DNA of 57,742 nucleotides from Flavobacteriales bacterium. GTDB lineage: Bacteria > Bacteroidota > Bacteroidia > Flavobacteriales_F > PHOS-HE28. The DNA lies in contig JAEUSV010000151.1 in the NCBI GenBank assembly GCA_016788485.1, positions 1 through 57,742 on the forward strand, read 5' to 3'. This document shows positions 16,937-25,218 of the stretch, in pieces (positions within the stretch are counted from its first letter, which is position 1; the number at the start of each line of letters is the position of its first letter). Under the pieces are notes generated by a model. It searched no databases. It had not been told where the DNA came from and was given only the letters and a program-made list of their open reading frames with translations. Position numbers and translations under genes: made by a program.

Positions 16937-17341
16937 TCAGTTGTTCCCATCCTGCTTGGTGGATCGGGGCTTTCCACCCAGCCAGAGCGTGGCTGCCGTC
17001 CAAGCGCCGCCGGCCGCATCCACGATCCCGAAGACCAGTACCATGTGATCCACCTTGCCCATCATCATCAGCGCGAGCATCACCAGCGGTGCGGCGAAGC
17101 GGGTATGCACGGTGAGCCGGGCGAACGCTTTGTTACCGGACCACCCGGCCCATAGGTAGTAATAGGCCGAGCAACAGAGCACGAAGCCGAGCACATGCAC
17201 CCATGTACCGCTGCTCTCGGCAAAGCCGAAGGATGGCAACAGTTGTTCGGGTGCTAGAAGCAGGACCAAGCCCATGATGAGCGCGTAGCCTCCGAAGACC
17301 AGCAAGCTGATGCTCGTTGCGTCGCGATGTGGGCGTTTCAT
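16937..17341 (-). CDS. Small four-helix integral membrane protein
   Basis: 134 residues from the ATG at 17341, which overlaps the P-type ATPase stop as ATGA. Four hydrophobic segments are evident (ISLLVFGGYALIMGLVLLLA; VHVLGFVLCCSAYYYLWAG; FAAPLVMLALMMMG; MVLVFGIVDAAGGAWTAATL). No catalytic or metal motif is apparent beyond an AYYYLWAG patch. Tight coupling to the ATPase suggests an accessory membrane subunit of the pump, but the family was not recognised. Confidence 0.75.
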   Translation of the reverse strand: MKRPHRDATSISLLVFGGYALIMGLVLLLAPEQLLPSFGFAESSGTWVHVLGFVLCCSAYYYLWAGWSGNKAFARLTVHTRFAAPLVMLALMMMGKVDHMVLVFGIVDAAGGAWTAATLWLGGKPRSTKQDGNN

Positions 17342-19980
17342 TGGGTGACCAGTTTGAAGGTTCGGGCCAATTGGATGAGGAGGAGCGATGCGATCGCCGC
17401 GCCGCTCATGATGATGAGGTCGGCCACCGTGAGAGGGTAGATGCTGAGTACGGACCGTATCACGGGCACTTCGTAAAGCCCGATCAGAATGAGCACGCTG
17501 GTTACCAATGCGGCCCAAACCACGCGGCTCCGGAACACTTCGGATCGGAAGAACCCAGTACCCGATGCGGCCATGTTGAACACATGCAGGAGCTGGCTCA
17601 TGATGAGCGTGAAGAACAGGATGTTGTTGCACAGATGGGGATTCCATGTCTCCGTGCGATGCACCGTGAGATGACTGATGAACACAGCACCGATACTGGC
17701 GGCCGCGATCACCATGGAGTAGAGGATGACGGCCCTCCAGCGGGTGCGGTCGATGATGGGCACCGAAGCGGGGCGGGGCGGCTGTTGCATGATGGCGGGG
17801 CCATCGCCGATCACCCCCAACGCAAGGGCGGGCAGCACATCGGTCACCAGGTTGATGAAGAGGATCTGCAGGGGGAACAACTGGAAATGCAGGCCCAGGA
17901 CCGAAGCCACGGCGATCACCACCAGCTCGCTCAGGTTGCAGGAAAGCAGGTAGATGACCACCCGCCGGATGTTCTCGAAAATGACGCGCCCCTGCCTGAT
18001 CGCCCGCACAACGGAGGTGAAGGAGTCGTCCTTCAACACCATGTCGGCCACATCCTGGGCCACCTGGGTTCCGCGCAAACCCATGGCGATACCGATGTCG
18101 GCCTTCTTCAAGGCCGGGGCATCGTTCAAGCCATCGCCGGTCATGCCCACTACATGACCACGCTCCTGCAGGAGTGTCACCAGATCCAGCTTCTGGCGAG
18201 GGCTCACGCGGGCGAACACGTTTGCGGCGGCGATCTCCTCTTTCATGGCGCGGCTCATCTGTTCGATGCCGGGCACATCCCGACCGTTCACCACGCGCGC
18301 TGTTCCCTCCTTACTGATGCCCAATTGTCCGGCGATGCTTTGCGCCGTCGCGGGATGGTCGCCCGTGATCATGATCACCCGTATCCCGGCCTTGTGGCAT
18401 TCCGCGATCGCGGGTGCCACTTCGGGCCGTGCCGGATCCATCATGCCGATCAGACCAGCGAAGACCAGCTCGTGCGTGAGATCGATCAGCTCTTGGTCGC
18501 TCGCGCGATACGCAGCGGCGATCATCCGCAGTCCGGAAGTGGCCAGCGCTTCCGCCTGTGTTATCCACTCCAACCTGGTCAGGTCATCCAGGTCGTGCTC
18601 ACCCTCCGTCGTCACGATCCTTGTGCACCGCCCGAGCAATTCCTCGGCCGCGCCCTTGGCGTAAACGACAAAGCCGCCTTCGGCGCGGTGCAAGGTGGCC
18701 ATGATCCGCGTCTCGGCGGAGAAGGGTTCCTCCTTCAACTTGGGCAGGCTCCTGCGGATGGTCTCCACATCCTCCCCAGCCCGGAGGGCGAAACGCAAAA
18801 GCCCCGTTTCCAGCGGATCGCCGGCCACCAAGGTGGCCGTATTGCAATGGATCGCACACGCCCTTACGATCGCCAAGGCCTGATCATCCTCCTTCCCCAG
18901 AGGAGCGGTCGTATCGGCGGTTCCCAACGGCGTAACGATGCGGACCACACTGATCCTGTTCTCCGTGAGCGTGCCGGTCTTGTCGGTGCAGATCACATCA
19001 GTGCTACCGAGCGTTTCCACGGCGGACAACCGCTTGACGATGACCTGCTGGCGTGCCATGCGCAGCATGCCCTGTGCGAGCGCCATGGTGGCCACGATCG
19101 GCAAGCCTTCCGGAACCGCAGCTACGGCCAGCGCAATGGAGGTCTCCAGCATCTCCAGCCACGGCTGCCCGTCCACCAGGCCTGCGATGAAGATGAGCAC
19201 CACCAAGGCCACCGTGAGCTTGATCAGCTTGCGGCTGAATTCCTCCAGCTTTTTCTCCAGCGGTGTGGCCGCCTGATCGGCGCTTTGCACCAGGTGGGCG
19301 ATACGGCCCAGCTCGGTGTTCATGCCCGTGGCCACCACTACCGCGCGCGCATTGCCGTTGGTGAGGAAGGTGGCCTTGTACAACATGCTAGCGCGCTCCG
19401 CCAGGATCGCCTCGGCAGCCACCGCCGCCGTCCCTTTCTCCACGGGCATGGACTCCCCGGTAAGCGCCGATTCATCCGCCTGCACTTTGGAGGCCTGCAC
19501 GATCCGCGCGTCAGCGGGCACCCTGTCACCAGCTTCGAGCACCAGCACATCGCCCGGCACAATGTCGGCTTGGTCGATCTCCACTTCCCGGCCATCGCGC
19601 AGCACACGCGCCTGCATGCTCACCAGTTTCTTCAGGCTGCTCATCGCGCGGTCCGCCTGGTATTCCATGAAGAAGCCGATGAGGCCGTTGATCAGCAGCA
19701 CTACGAGTATCGCAATGCCGTCCAGCCATTCCTTGAAGAGGAAGGACAGCGCTGCGGCCACCACCAGGAGCAGTACGATGGGGCTCTTGAACTGGCCCAG
19801 GAGGATCAGTGGCCAGCTGCGGCTCTTCTCCTCCTCGAGTTTGTTCGGTCCGTATTGTCCGCGACGCTTGTTCGCCTCAGTAGCCTCCAGGCCGTTTGCG
19901 GGATCCACGCTGAGTTCGGCCGCGATGGTCCCAACGGACGCAGCATGGGCCAATGTTGTGATCCGCTCAGTGTTGCCCAT
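17338..19980 (-). CDS. Cation-transporting P-type ATPase (P2-like)
   Basis: An 880-residue ATP-driven cation pump of the inner membrane. In order: N-terminal cation-ATPase domain (ELSVDPANGLEATEANKRRG), actuator TGES near residue 175, PEGLP in TM4 near residue 288, the phosphorylation site CTDKTGTLTEN near residue 331, the nucleotide-binding domain, TGDGLNDAPALKKADIGIAMG near residue 615, and the C-terminal helices of P2 pumps. PEGLP is the P2 (Ca2+, Mn2+, Na+/K+-like) form, and the CPx motif of Cu/Zn P1B pumps is absent. So although it shares an array with a copper exporter it is probably not a copper pump; Ca2+, Mg2+ or Mn2+ are candidates. Its start overlaps the upstream gene by 14 nt. Confidence 0.93.
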   Translation of the reverse strand: MGNTERITTLAHAASVGTIAAELSVDPANGLEATEANKRRGQYGPNKLEEEKSRSWPLILLGQFKSPIVLLLVVAAALSFLFKEWLDGIAILVVLLINGLIGFFMEYQADRAMSSLKKLVSMQARVLRDGREVEIDQADIVPGDVLVLEAGDRVPADARIVQASKVQADESALTGESMPVEKGTAAVAAEAILAERASMLYKATFLTNGNARAVVVATGMNTELGRIAHLVQSADQAATPLEKKLEEFSRKLIKLTVALVVLIFIAGLVDGQPWLEMLETSIALAVAAVPEGLPIVATMALAQGMLRMARQQVIVKRLSAVETLGSTDVICTDKTGTLTENRISVVRIVTPLGTADTTAPLGKEDDQALAIVRACAIHCNTATLVAGDPLETGLLRFALRAGEDVETIRRSLPKLKEEPFSAETRIMATLHRAEGGFVVYAKGAAEELLGRCTRIVTTEGEHDLDDLTRLEWITQAEALATSGLRMIAAAYRASDQELIDLTHELVFAGLIGMMDPARPEVAPAIAECHKAGIRVIMITGDHPATAQSIAGQLGISKEGTARVVNGRDVPGIEQMSRAMKEEIAAANVFARVSPRQKLDLVTLLQERGHVVGMTGDGLNDAPALKKADIGIAMGLRGTQVAQDVADMVLKDDSFTSVVRAIRQGRVIFENIRRVVIYLLSCNLSELVVIAVASVLGLHFQLFPLQILFINLVTDVLPALALGVIGDGPAIMQQPPRPASVPIIDRTRWRAVILYSMVIAAASIGAVFISHLTVHRTETWNPHLCNNILFFTLIMSQLLHVFNMAASGTGFFRSEVFRSRVVWAALVTSVLILIGLYEVPVIRSVLSIYPLTVADLIIMSGAAIASLLLIQLARTFKLVTQ

Positions 19981-20830
19981 GATGGATCAGCGTTGCGCAC
20001 AGCTCGGCGCCTTCCTTGAGGACCGCATCGAACCTTGCGGGTCGCACGCCAGCCTTGGAAAGCCAGGCAGGCTCCTTGCAGATCTCGTGGCACAGCACCA
20101 CGCCCAGGTCCAATAGCTGTTGCTTCTCGGCGCGCGTGAGGCTGCTCAGGCACGTAAGCGGGTACAGGCCCGAACGATCAATGCGGTCTTTCAGGCTCTC
20201 CTTCCGCGGGTGGTCCCAACTCATCAGGTACAGCCCAGCGCAGTGGCCGTATTGCAGGGCATCGCTGGTGAAACGCGTATTGGTCACCAGCCAACCTTGG
20301 TGGAACTTGGTCCCATGGCCAGGGATCAGCCGCCACTGCTCTTCCACATCCTTGAACCGCGCCTGGATGTAGAGCGGGATCTTCACGTCGCAGAACCTTC
20401 CCGGATGGTGGTATTTGCATTCCACCATGAAGTGCTGCTCACCTTTCAGCGCGATCACATCCACCTCGTGCTTCACGCATTTTCCTTCCACGATGCTCCC
20501 CACTTCGGTGCGATAGCCATCATGCTCAAGGATACGCGCGATGAAGCGTTCGAAAGGGAAGCCCGAAGGGCCGAGGTCCATGATCGCCTGCTTGAGGCGG
20601 TACCGCGCGGCCAGGTTCTTTGAGCGCTGGTGCAGCAGGTTGAAGGCTATGCGATAGAGCTTCTTGGTCGAGATCCCCGCGGCAAGTCGGGGGAGGATCT
20701 CTTCAAGGATGGTCGCGCTCAACTCCACGGTTGCTCCCGATCGCGCCAGCGAGGTGCGCAGCTTCTCCGGGTCGAACGGCACGCGTTCACCGGAGGCCTT
20801 GGTCACTTGTATGTGCTGCTCCTCTTGCAT
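19967..20830 (-). CDS. ATP-cone domain fused to a restriction-endonuclease-like domain
   Basis: 287 residues. An N-terminal ATP-cone (about residues 8-90: VTKASGERVPFDPEKLRTSL, typical of the nucleotide-sensing cone of ribonucleotide reductase and NrdR) is followed by a PD-(D/E)xK nuclease-like core (HEVDVIALKGEQHFMVECKY, about residues 122-142, with the D and E-x-K) and a C-terminal helical part. ATP-cones bind ATP/dATP and control oligomer state, so a nucleotide-gated nuclease is a natural reading, though no activity is shown. It is the first gene of the 16.5-kb minus-strand array, which hints at a regulatory role for a block that manipulates AMP, PRPP and polyphosphate. It lies 83 bp after the HMBD lipoprotein gene. 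Confidence 0.85.
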   Translation of the reverse strand: MQEEQHIQVTKASGERVPFDPEKLRTSLARSGATVELSATILEEILPRLAAGISTKKLYRIAFNLLHQRSKNLAARYRLKQAIMDLGPSGFPFERFIARILEHDGYRTEVGSIVEGKCVKHEVDVIALKGEQHFMVECKYHHPGRFCDVKIPLYIQARFKDVEEQWRLIPGHGTKFHQGWLVTNTRFTSDALQYGHCAGLYLMSWDHPRKESLKDRIDRSGLYPLTCLSSLTRAEKQQLLDLGVVLCHEICKEPAWLSKAGVRPARFDAVLKEGAELCATLIHHGQH

Positions 20831-20913
20831 CCGTTACGAAAGTGACCGATGTCATGGTACGCGTTCCTGATGGTCGTCAGGTTCAGCACGCACCGCTGAC
20901 CTTGCTTGCCTGC

Positions 20914-21168
20914 TTATTGCACTTTCTCCAGGTCCATCCCGCACTTCGGGCAGCTATCTCCCTCCTTGCCGGTCACTTCGGGGTGCATGGGGCAGGCGTA
21001 GGCCGCGTCCTGGTCAGCATCATGTTCATGCTCCGCGACCGCGGTGTCCTTCGGTGTTCCACCTGCGGTACTTTCCTGCGTTGTCGCGGGGTCCTTGTTC
21101 TCCCCTGTGGCGCAGCCTGCCCAAAGAAGGAAGGAAGCACTGAGCGCGATCAGTTGAATGGTTCTCAT
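20914..21168 (-). CDS. Heavy-metal-binding-domain lipoprotein
   Basis: 84 residues from the ATG at 21168, with lipobox LLWAGC and an acidic, Thr-rich linker containing HEHDADQD. The C-terminus is a heavy-metal-binding domain (YACPMHPEV, then SCPKCGMDLEKVQ) like the one in the CusB-type adaptor at 4331-5530. Likely a periplasmic Cu/Ag/Zn ligand or chaperone. It follows the HMA protein gene on the same strand (61-bp gap), consistent with a small metal-handling operon under the HMA-AraC regulator. Confidence 0.82.
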   Translation of the reverse strand: MRTIQLIALSASFLLWAGCATGENKDPATTQESTAGGTPKDTAVAEHEHDADQDAAYACPMHPEVTGKEGDSCPKCGMDLEKVQ

Positions 21169-21229
21169 GCTTTCAGGTGTTTGGTGGTTGTTCATAGGTG
21201 AATGGATGCACCCCTGCCCGCACCGGGGA

Positions 21230-21598
21230 TCAGTGGTGCGCAGGCATGCCGCACCCGCTTTTCTGGCAGCAGCCCGGCAGCTTGGAAAAGGCCACCGGGT
21301 CGGCCGGTTGTTCGTCGGCGGCGTAGCCGAGCTTGGTGAGCGCAGTGCGCAAGGTGGCAGCGTCCGTCTTGCGCGGGCTATAGGTGACCACCACGGTCGA
21401 TGTCGCGAGGTCCACGTCCACGTTCTGCACGCCCTTCTCGTAGATCAGGTTGCTTTCGATGGTGGTCTCACACATGCCGCATACCGTGCTGCTCTTGATC
21501 GTGACGGTCTCCGTCCTCTTCGCCTTTCCGCCGTCGTTGGCCGTGGTGGTAAGGTTGGCTCCAATGAGCAGCATGGCCAGTAGATGATTCGCGTTCAT
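21230..21598 (-). CDS. Exported HMA-domain metal-binding protein (MerP/CopZ-like)
   Basis: 122 residues from the ATG at 21598, starting with a short signal peptide (MNANHLLAMLLIGANLTTTA). A single heavy-metal-associated domain follows (VTIKSSTVCGMCETTIESNL, about residues 32-51), where the CxxC is CGMC. The tail is Cys/His-rich (PGCCQKSGCGMPAHH), giving further metal ligands outside the HMA fold. Role: periplasmic soft-metal chaperone or scavenger, most likely copper by context. MerP for mercury is an alternative, but no MerT or MerA is nearby. Confidence 0.85.
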   Translation of the reverse strand: MNANHLLAMLLIGANLTTTANDGGKAKRTETVTIKSSTVCGMCETTIESNLIYEKGVQNVDVDLATSTVVVTYSPRKTDAATLRTALTKLGYAADEQPADPVAFSKLPGCCQKSGCGMPAHH

Positions 21599-21683
21599 TT
21601 TGGTTCGGTGTGTTATGATGTTCGTTTCTGTCGATGCTTTTCGCTTTGCTGGTTTCGCTGTGCGCATGAGGGATCCAGCATGG

Positions 21684-22262
21684 TCAGCGCTGGGCCTTCA
21701 CGAGCCGGAAGCGCTTCTCCCGTGCGGCCGTTGTGAGCAACCCGCTGTACGCACCCGGGGCCAAGTGCATGGGCTCGATCCTCAGGCGACCTGCTTCGGC
21801 AGTGGGAGTGTCCTGCCACACCACGCTTCCTTCCGCATCAAAGAGCGTGACGGTGGCGACACTTTCGACACCGTAGAGGTAGACGACCCCTGAGAATGGA
21901 ACTGGACCCAGGGCGAATCCGTTATTGCTGGAAGTGCCGCCCATGATCAGCACGGTCTCGCAGTGCATCCCAGCACAGGTGTCCGTCCCATTGACGCCGG
22001 AGACGCTCAGGCAGACCTGGTAGGTGCCGGTGTCCGCGTAGGTGTGCGTCCCGGTCCCCAAGTGGTCCACGATCCCGTCGCCATAGATCCAGTAATAGTG
22101 GACGTCCGTGAGCTGGTGGATCGACTGGTCGGTCAGGAGGATCGAATGTCCGTCCACGGTATAACCGAAGGCCACCTGAAGCGCGGAATCACACCCGTTC
22201 TGTGCCCACACAGAGCAGGGTAAGGCCAGTAAGGCACCTGTGAGCGCTGCCAGCCCGGCCAT
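21684..22262 (-). CDS. PKD-like exported protein with T9SS-type C-terminal domain
   Basis: 192 residues from the ATG at 22262, which overlaps the stop of the regulator gene (TGATG). A signal peptide (LTGALLALPCSVWAQ) leads into a PKD-like fold (VHYYWIYGDGIVDHLGTGTH; TGTYQVCLSVSGVNG) and a C-terminal strand-rich domain resembling a T9SS sorting domain (VTLFDAEGSVVWQDTPTAEA; LAPGAYSGLLTT). It is probably secreted across the outer membrane. Coupling to a metal-responsive regulator is unexpected and suggests it belongs to the metal response. Confidence 0.7.
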   Translation of the reverse strand: MAGLAALTGALLALPCSVWAQNGCDSALQVAFGYTVDGHSILLTDQSIHQLTDVHYYWIYGDGIVDHLGTGTHTYADTGTYQVCLSVSGVNGTDTCAGMHCETVLIMGGTSSNNGFALGPVPFSGVVYLYGVESVATVTLFDAEGSVVWQDTPTAEAGRLRIEPMHLAPGAYSGLLTTAAREKRFRLVKAQR

Positions 22263-22867
22263 CACGCGTTGCGAACGTTAAGTGTTTCCTCGATCCCTAC
22301 CTGGTCCAGCGGCGTACGACCGCTTCCCATCCCCTTGAAGGCCGAGGGTGTCATTCCCGTGAGCTTCTTGAACTGCGTGCTGAGGTGCGCCGCGCTGCTG
22401 AATCCCGCGCGGTCCGCGATCTCGCTCAGGGTAAGCTCGCCGTACTTGATCAGCTCCTTCACGTGCTCCAGGCGTTGCAGCAGGAAGAATTGTTCGATGG
22501 TGATGCCTTCCCCTTGGGTGAAGAGCGTGGTGAGGCTGGAGTACTCCTTGTTCAAGGCCGTTGCGATGTGCTCGCCCAGTTTCACACGCCCCTTCAGCTC
22601 GCCATCGTGGTGCACCAGCTTCACGATCGCCGCCTTGATGCGGGCGATGGTCACCGCGTCCCGGTCATCCACCAGTTCGAAGCCTTCCATCATCAGGGCG
22701 CCGCGCAATGCCTCGATCGCTTCGGTCCGCGCCTCGTGGAGCAGCTCCACTTCCCCGAGATCGATGCGCTTGACGGCCAGCCCTTGCGCGTCCAGCACAC
22801 GCCGCACCGCCGCCTTACAGCGATCGCAGACCATGTTGCGGATGATGATGTTCCGGCAGGGCTCCAT
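22262..22867 (-). CDS. AraC-family regulator with N-terminal HMA-like metal-sensing domain
   Basis: 201 residues from the ATG at 22867. The N-terminus resembles an HMA fold (NIIIRNMVCDRCKAAVRRVL, with CxxC as CDRC at about residues 13-16). The C-terminal ~100 residues are an AraC double helix-turn-helix (LTLSEIADRAGFSSAAHLST; FKKLTGMTPSAFKGM). A soft-metal-binding domain on an AraC DNA-binding domain makes a direct copper/mercury-responsive activator the likely function. It lies directly upstream of the PKD, HMA and HMBD genes, its probable targets together with its own promoter. The family recurs in Bacteroidota next to copper genes, as recalled and not checked. Confidence 0.85.
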   Translation of the reverse strand: MEPCRNIIIRNMVCDRCKAAVRRVLDAQGLAVKRIDLGEVELLHEARTEAIEALRGALMMEGFELVDDRDAVTIARIKAAIVKLVHHDGELKGRVKLGEHIATALNKEYSSLTTLFTQGEGITIEQFFLLQRLEHVKELIKYGELTLSEIADRAGFSSAAHLSTQFKKLTGMTPSAFKGMGSGRTPLDQVGIEETLNVRNA

Positions 22868-22931
22868 GGATGGGGCGGGTTGCGCTGGGGAACAGACCCG
22901 ACGCCTGTTCCCCCGCGCGGCACCGTTCGGG

Positions 22932-25181
22932 TCAGCGCAGCACAACCAGCGGTCGTGATCGTGTACCGCCACCTGCACGGACCACCACCGTGTAGGTACC
23001 ATTGGCAAGGGCGGAAATGTCCAACCACTGGGTGGAAGCCTGCGCATTGCGCTGCACCAACAAGCGGCCGGCCGCGTCGATGATGGTCACCTCGGCCCGG
23101 CCGTTGAGCGCGCCCAGATCAAGGCGCACCAGGTCGGTGGCCGGGTTCGGATACAGCGCAAAGGTCACCGCAGGTTCCTCTTCGATCCCCACGGCCGTAC
23201 CGACCTGGACATCGTCGATGAAAACGTTGTTCCCCCAGTTGCTCTCCGTTTCGAACATCAGGAGCACTTCAGCCTGGCCGATCACAGAGGACAGGTCCAC
23301 CTGTTCAAGCCGCCATTCGGCCGCGCTGGGGGTATAAGCACTCGTGGTCGCCGGACCAGTGGCAAGGGTACCACCCTGCTTGTCGTACAGGGTGCTCCAG
23401 CTGCTGCCACAATTGGTGCTCACCTTCACCCGAAGGGCATCGGTACTGCTGCTGTTGTACGGCCGATAGGCCACGTGGAAACCGATCTCGGTGCCGGTAG
23501 GCGCCCCGCTCAGGTCCAGCGGAGGGAGCATCATGTAGTCCTTCTGGCCCGTGATATCCATGTCACCTGAGAAGTTATCCATTTTCAGGCAGGCGGTGCT
23601 CCAACCCATGCCGCTCGCCCCGGTAACGCGGTCCATGTATAGGTTCTTGTTGAAGTGGACATAGCTCCAGTCCGCAGGTGGGAAGGCCGCCCCCTCAAAA
23701 CCTTCATTGAAAGGCAGGCCGGTGGCGGAGGCCATGGCGCGGAAAGAGCCGTCCAGTTGGTCGTTCATCATGTTCATGTCAGCAGCGCCGTTGAGCAGGG
23801 TGATCATGGCGCTCAACTTGTGCGTGCCGGGGGTAAGGGCGACAGCCGGCAGGGTCACATCCACGGAGGTGTTCGGGGTCAACGTGCCGCTCCAGGAGAA
23901 CATGGAGGAGGTGCCATCTTCCAGCGAGACCTCGATATCCGCGGAGGTGATGTCGTTCAACCCTGCGTTGGTGAGCGTAACGACGGGGGCCACGCTGGAG
24001 GCGCAGAGATCAAAGGCCGTGGAGTAGTAGTCGGGCTCGGTGGCGATCACGGAAGGGGCCACGATGGCCGTGATCGCTCCATCATCGGCCATGGGCAGAG
24101 GATCGATGCGGACCACCTTGTTGCCCGTATAGTTCACGAACCAGATGCGACCATCGGGTCCGACTTTGACGCCCATGATGCCGGCTTGACCCGTAGGGAT
24201 GACTCCGAGCTGCGTGGGCGCGGCGGTCACATCGTAGAGGTGGATATCGCCGTTCGTGTTGTCGGTCACCACCAGTCGGCCATCCACATGGTCGATGCCA
24301 CAGGGTTGACCCGTGGCCCAGGTGTCCACGATCTCCACTGTGGCCCCTTCCACTTTCTTGTAGGCGGCCAGTGGTTCGTTGGCGGTGGAAGGAACGGTGA
24401 GGTTGCCGGTGACCGAACCGCTCAGGGTGTTCAGCCGCTTGATCTGCTTCGAAGCACCGTCAATGAAATAGAGCCAATGGTTCTCACGATCCAGCACCAT
24501 GTGGCTGGGAACGTTGGCCACCCGCGAAACAGGAACGTCGATGTACCGCCAGATCTTGCCCGCACCATGATTGTCGTATCCGGGACCGTGGTCCTCGACG
24601 AAATCGTACCGGCAGATGTTCCCGTTGTGTCCATCCATCACCCAGTACACCTTGGCCGAGTCAGCGGCGATGCCCATGGCGAACGGGCTTTGATGGAGCA
24701 TGTCCCGGTGGCTGCCCAAGGGCAGGCCGTTCACCCAGTTGTTCTGGAACACGGTGGCGAAGATGCCGGGGTCCGCGCTCCACAGGCCGGGGCCCATGAA
24801 GGTTGAACTGGCGCTGGCCGTGTTCTGGACCTCGCTCACTGCGGCCCATTCCCCATTGGGCGAAAAGGCCATGGCGCTGGCCTGGATCATGAAATGGCTG
24901 CTGTGCGAGTCTTTCTTGTAAACATCCGTCTGGCCGGGCAGGCCAGCGTTCTTCACGATCACCATACTGCCGCCGCTGCTGGCCGTGCCGCGGTTCATCA
25001 CCCAAAGCTCATTGCTGTTGGGCTTGAAATCCAGGTCGCGCGGCAGGCTCACCTGGTCGGCGCTGGTCACGATGTTGGTGTAGGTGAGCGGGTCAATGAG
25101 GTACCGGTCAATACACCCCATCTGCCCGTAGGCCATGGGAATTGCGCTTGCGGCAACTATCGCTGAGTAGAGCCTTTTCAT
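22932..25181 (-). CDS. T9SS-sorted beta-propeller protein
   Basis: 749 residues with a signal peptide (MKRLYSAIVAASAIPMAYGQ). Residues ~30-380 form a YVTN/SMP-30/NHL-like beta-propeller (LPRDLDFKPNSNELWVMNRG; IMGVKVGPDGRIWFVNYTGN). Residues ~480-640 form a jelly-roll or carbohydrate-binding-like region (FNEGFEGAAFPPADWSYV; VFIDDVQVG). The last ~85 are a T9SS type A sorting domain (FALYPNPATDLVRLDLGAL; ANGTYTVVVRAGGG). It is expected to be anchored on or released from the cell surface. The gene is separated by 37 bp from the mbnP-like gene upstream and probably cotranscribed with it. No catalytic motif is evident. Confidence 0.83.
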   Translation of the reverse strand: MKRLYSAIVAASAIPMAYGQMGCIDRYLIDPLTYTNIVTSADQVSLPRDLDFKPNSNELWVMNRGTASSGGSMVIVKNAGLPGQTDVYKKDSHSSHFMIQASAMAFSPNGEWAAVSEVQNTASASSTFMGPGLWSADPGIFATVFQNNWVNGLPLGSHRDMLHQSPFAMGIAADSAKVYWVMDGHNGNICRYDFVEDHGPGYDNHGAGKIWRYIDVPVSRVANVPSHMVLDRENHWLYFIDGASKQIKRLNTLSGSVTGNLTVPSTANEPLAAYKKVEGATVEIVDTWATGQPCGIDHVDGRLVVTDNTNGDIHLYDVTAAPTQLGVIPTGQAGIMGVKVGPDGRIWFVNYTGNKVVRIDPLPMADDGAITAIVAPSVIATEPDYYSTAFDLCASSVAPVVTLTNAGLNDITSADIEVSLEDGTSSMFSWSGTLTPNTSVDVTLPAVALTPGTHKLSAMITLLNGAADMNMMNDQLDGSFRAMASATGLPFNEGFEGAAFPPADWSYVHFNKNLYMDRVTGASGMGWSTACLKMDNFSGDMDITGQKDYMMLPPLDLSGAPTGTEIGFHVAYRPYNSSSTDALRVKVSTNCGSSWSTLYDKQGGTLATGPATTSAYTPSAAEWRLEQVDLSSVIGQAEVLLMFETESNWGNNVFIDDVQVGTAVGIEEEPAVTFALYPNPATDLVRLDLGALNGRAEVTIIDAAGRLLVQRNAQASTQWLDISALANGTYTVVVRAGGGTRSRPLVVLR

Positions 25182-25218
25182 CGTGGTTGTGAGTTAAAGT
25201 TGGTGTGGGTTGAAGAGA

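Noticed and set aside
17317..20019. A 900-codon open frame on the plus strand
   Set aside because: Exactly antisense to the P-type ATPase, with low-complexity His/Gln-rich product and no recognisable domain.
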